Part shown: positions 33,255-34,449 of the stretch, in pieces | Position numbering within the stretch: position 1 is the stretch's first letter | Layout of the letters: the number at the start of each line of letters is the position of its first letter | DNA from: Methylococcaceae bacterium | GTDB lineage: Bacteria > Pseudomonadota > Gammaproteobacteria > Methylococcales > Methylococcaceae | Assembly (NCBI GenBank): GCA_902810705.1 | Contig: CADDYU010000031.1 | Span: forward strand, 1-34,449 | Reading direction: 5' to 3' | DNA length: 34,449 bases | Made by a program: the position numbers and the translations under genes | Notes under the pieces: generated by a model | Seen by the model: only the letters and a program-made list of their open reading frames with translations | The model's database searches: none | Told to the model about the DNA's origin: nothing

Positions 33255-33815
33255 ATGAGATGCAAAAGCTTATTCCTCAGCCTGGGTGCCGCAATGGGGC
33301 TCGCCGTCGTCGCGGCTGGTGTCGCCAAATCCGCCTAGGATAAGTATACCCTCAAGGTGCCTGATGGGCTCTCTTTCGGCGAGTTCAAGGGTTAGGAGAG
33401 CTGGCAGCTCATCAACCTCAGCGAAAATAGTGGGGTGATCGCCGTGATTCTCGGGAATCCCGCGATGATCAGCGCCTACGAGACAGGTATCCCCGCCAAT
33501 GGCAAACCCGTCCCCGACGGCGCCAAGATGGCCAAGATCCATTGGGAGCCGAAACAAAACACTGCAGCACCCGGCTCGCCGACCGTGGCCGGCGCACTGA
33601 AAAATGTCGACTTCATGGTGAAGGACAGTAAGCGGTTTGCGGACAGCGGTGGGTGGGGCTTCGTCGTGTTCGAGTACGACGCCGCGTCGAATACCTACAG
33701 GAGGGGCGACATGAACAGCAATCCGCCACAGGGAAATGACGCCAAATGCGGATTCGCATGCCACACGAGTGCGAAGAGCCGGGATTACGTGTTTACCGAA
33801 TACTCAAAGAGATGA
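33255..33815 (+). pseudogene. Cytochrome P460-type protein with two in-frame TAG codons
   Basis: A 187-codon frame opens at the ATG at 33255 with an export signal (LFLSLGAAMGLAVVAAGVA) and ends at TGA 33813-33815. It reads DKYTLKVPDGLSFGEFKG, ESWQLINLSEN, VIAVILGNPAMISAYETGIP, DGAKMAKIHWEPKQN, VDFMVKDSKRFADSGGWGF and a heme-type site KCGFACHT near the end, here CX3CH. Codon 28 (33336-33338) and codon 47 (33393-33395) are both TAG. The first falls just after the signal and the second where an aromatic residue is likely. No frameshift is present. It is probably a pseudogene, but two amber codons in an otherwise well-kept gene deserve a check. The ATG at 33435 could start only a signal-less fragment. 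Confidence 0.82.
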
Positions 33816-34003
33816 GGCGCATCGATGCGATGGGCGTATAGCGATGCCTTTTCTGCATCAAGAGAGCGATGGTTGAAGGGCCGGAGTGAAACCCTCCGAA
33901 CGCAGAGCCTGTATGTCGCACCAGTACTCCGGATCCAATAACGAATTTTCGCGTGGAGACGCCGGAGTCGTGATCCGGGCCGCCTTGAACGGCTCTGCGA
34001 CCT

Positions 34004-34019
34004 AAAATGCGCGCATTTT
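34004..34019. repeat. 16-bp perfect palindrome
   Basis: AAAATGCGCGCATTTT lies between the P460-type gene and the nitronate monooxygenase gene that reads toward it. It may be an operator-like site or part of a weak bidirectional terminator; nothing more can be said. Confidence 0.4.
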
Positions 34020-34064
34020 TCCTGACGGGTCCGGCTAGGTCGATCCGCTGACCCGCCGCCCCGC

Positions 34065-34448
34065 TCACGCCACGAGCGAACGCGCCTCATGCCACATGCG
34101 CCGCACCAGTTCGGCCGCGGGTTCGGCTTGGGCCAAGGCGGCGGCCTGTCCCGCCCAAGCCTGCATGCGTTGGAGATCACCCGCCCGCTGCGCGGCGGCC
34201 CGCATCGGCGCCGTGAGACCGCGCTGCACCGGATACGGTGCGGGCGCCGGCGCCCCGGGAGCCGTCGCGGCCTCGACAAAGTGAGTCGCAAGGCTCCGGC
34301 CGGCTCGTCCGCTGAACACCCGGCTGACGATCGTATCCTCGGGCGCCGCGCGGGCGAGCGCATCGGCCCAGGCCGGAGGGATGTGGGCTTCGGGACAGCG
34401 GAGGAAGCCGGTACCGATCTGCACGGCGCTCGCGCCGAGCACCAGCGC
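34065..34448 (-). CDS. Nitronate monooxygenase (2-nitropropane dioxygenase type), 5' part outside window
   Basis: The frame is open to the right edge and starts ALVLGASAVQIGTGFLRCPE, the FMN-phosphate-binding region of nitronate monooxygenases. It continues to VSRVFSGRAGRS and GDLQRMQAWAGQAAALA and ends at a TGA at 34065. The last 128 residues of a protein of about 350 are visible. The enzyme oxidises alkyl nitronates to carbonyls and nitrite. It is convergent with the P460-type gene. The GTG at 34442 is internal. Confidence 0.85.
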   Translation of the reverse strand, partial: ALVLGASAVQIGTGFLRCPEAHIPPAWADALARAAPEDTIVSRVFSGRAGRSLATHFVEAATAPGAPAPAPYPVQRGLTAPMRAAAQRAGDLQRMQAWAGQAAALAQAEPAAELVRRMWHEARSLVA

Positions 34449-34449
34449 G

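Noticed and set aside
3278..33395. A genome-wide genetic code change with TAG as a sense codon.
   Set aside because: TAG appears to end real genes here (the efflux adaptor at 4055, tnpR at 19135), and frameshifts occur beside the TAG codons, so ordinary decay explains most of them.
33818..33829. The palindrome CGCATCGATGCG just after the second P460-type gene.
   Set aside because: A single short palindrome in GC-rich DNA with no repeat elsewhere in the window; chance is likely.
1..34449. CRISPR arrays, tRNA and rRNA genes, and a replication origin.
   Set aside because: No regularly spaced repeats, cloverleaf patterns or rRNA motifs were seen on either strand by eye.

Overview
The window is GC-rich DNA from what looks like a gammaproteobacterium. 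Two cytochrome P460-type genes, a DUF4331 gene fragment with a neighbouring TPR gene, a GH94 protein and a NodT-type RND efflux operon recall methanotrophs of the Methylococcaceae. That placement is an inference from gene content, not something the sequence proves.

Left part (1-9.85 kb), mostly intact: the 3' portion of a GH94-type glycoside phosphorylase or hydrolase, a composite inverted-repeat element, a potassium-channel-like membrane protein (minus strand), then a tripartite RND efflux operon (membrane-fusion lipoprotein, HAE1 permease, NodT/OprM-type outer-membrane factor) followed by an AI-2E/PerM-family membrane protein. The permease keeps its proton-relay residues, but the membrane-fusion gene carries an in-frame TAA.

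Middle part (10.2-27.5 kb), heavily eroded: a junction where two divergent genes have both lost their 5' ends (glycine-zipper protein and fabI), a doubly frameshifted DUF4136-like gene, an L,D-transpeptidase-like lipoprotein that lacks its catalytic core, an alpha/beta-hydrolase lipoprotein (frameshifted) coupled to a DUF4105 gene, a cluster of four 18-bp palindromic repeats, an ISAs1-family transposase remnant inserted in a Tn3-family transposon that carries an MNT/HEPN toxin-antitoxin pair and a resolvase, a TPR gene cut by that transposon, a cytochrome P460-DUF4331 chimera, a cupin, msrB and msrA (intact), MaoC and NmrA-type remnants, a nitroreductase (one frameshift) beside a hydroxylaminobenzene-mutase-like gene, and a pile-up of IS110, IS200/IS605 (tnpA plus tnpB), IS630 and IS3 fragments. 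I count about sixteen frameshifts and four of the window's five clear in-frame nonsense codons once the rightmost P460 gene is included; most sit in this part.

Right part (27.66-33.14 kb), intact and all on the plus strand: a quinone-reductase-type MDR protein, a TMEM175-like channel, an HSL-type esterase, an NAD(P)-binding SDR, a second cupin and a zinc alcohol dehydrogenase. It ends with a second P460-type gene holding two in-frame TAG codons and the 3' part of a nitronate monooxygenase gene (minus strand).

The common threads are export and detoxification (efflux pump, methionine sulfoxide repair, quinone and alcohol oxidoreductases) and nitrogen-oxygen chemistry (nitroreductase, HAB mutase, nitronate monooxygenase, two P460 genes, both broken). 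The disruptions could be true decay around mobile DNA or partly assembly errors. Their near absence from two long intact blocks favours decay but does not settle it.
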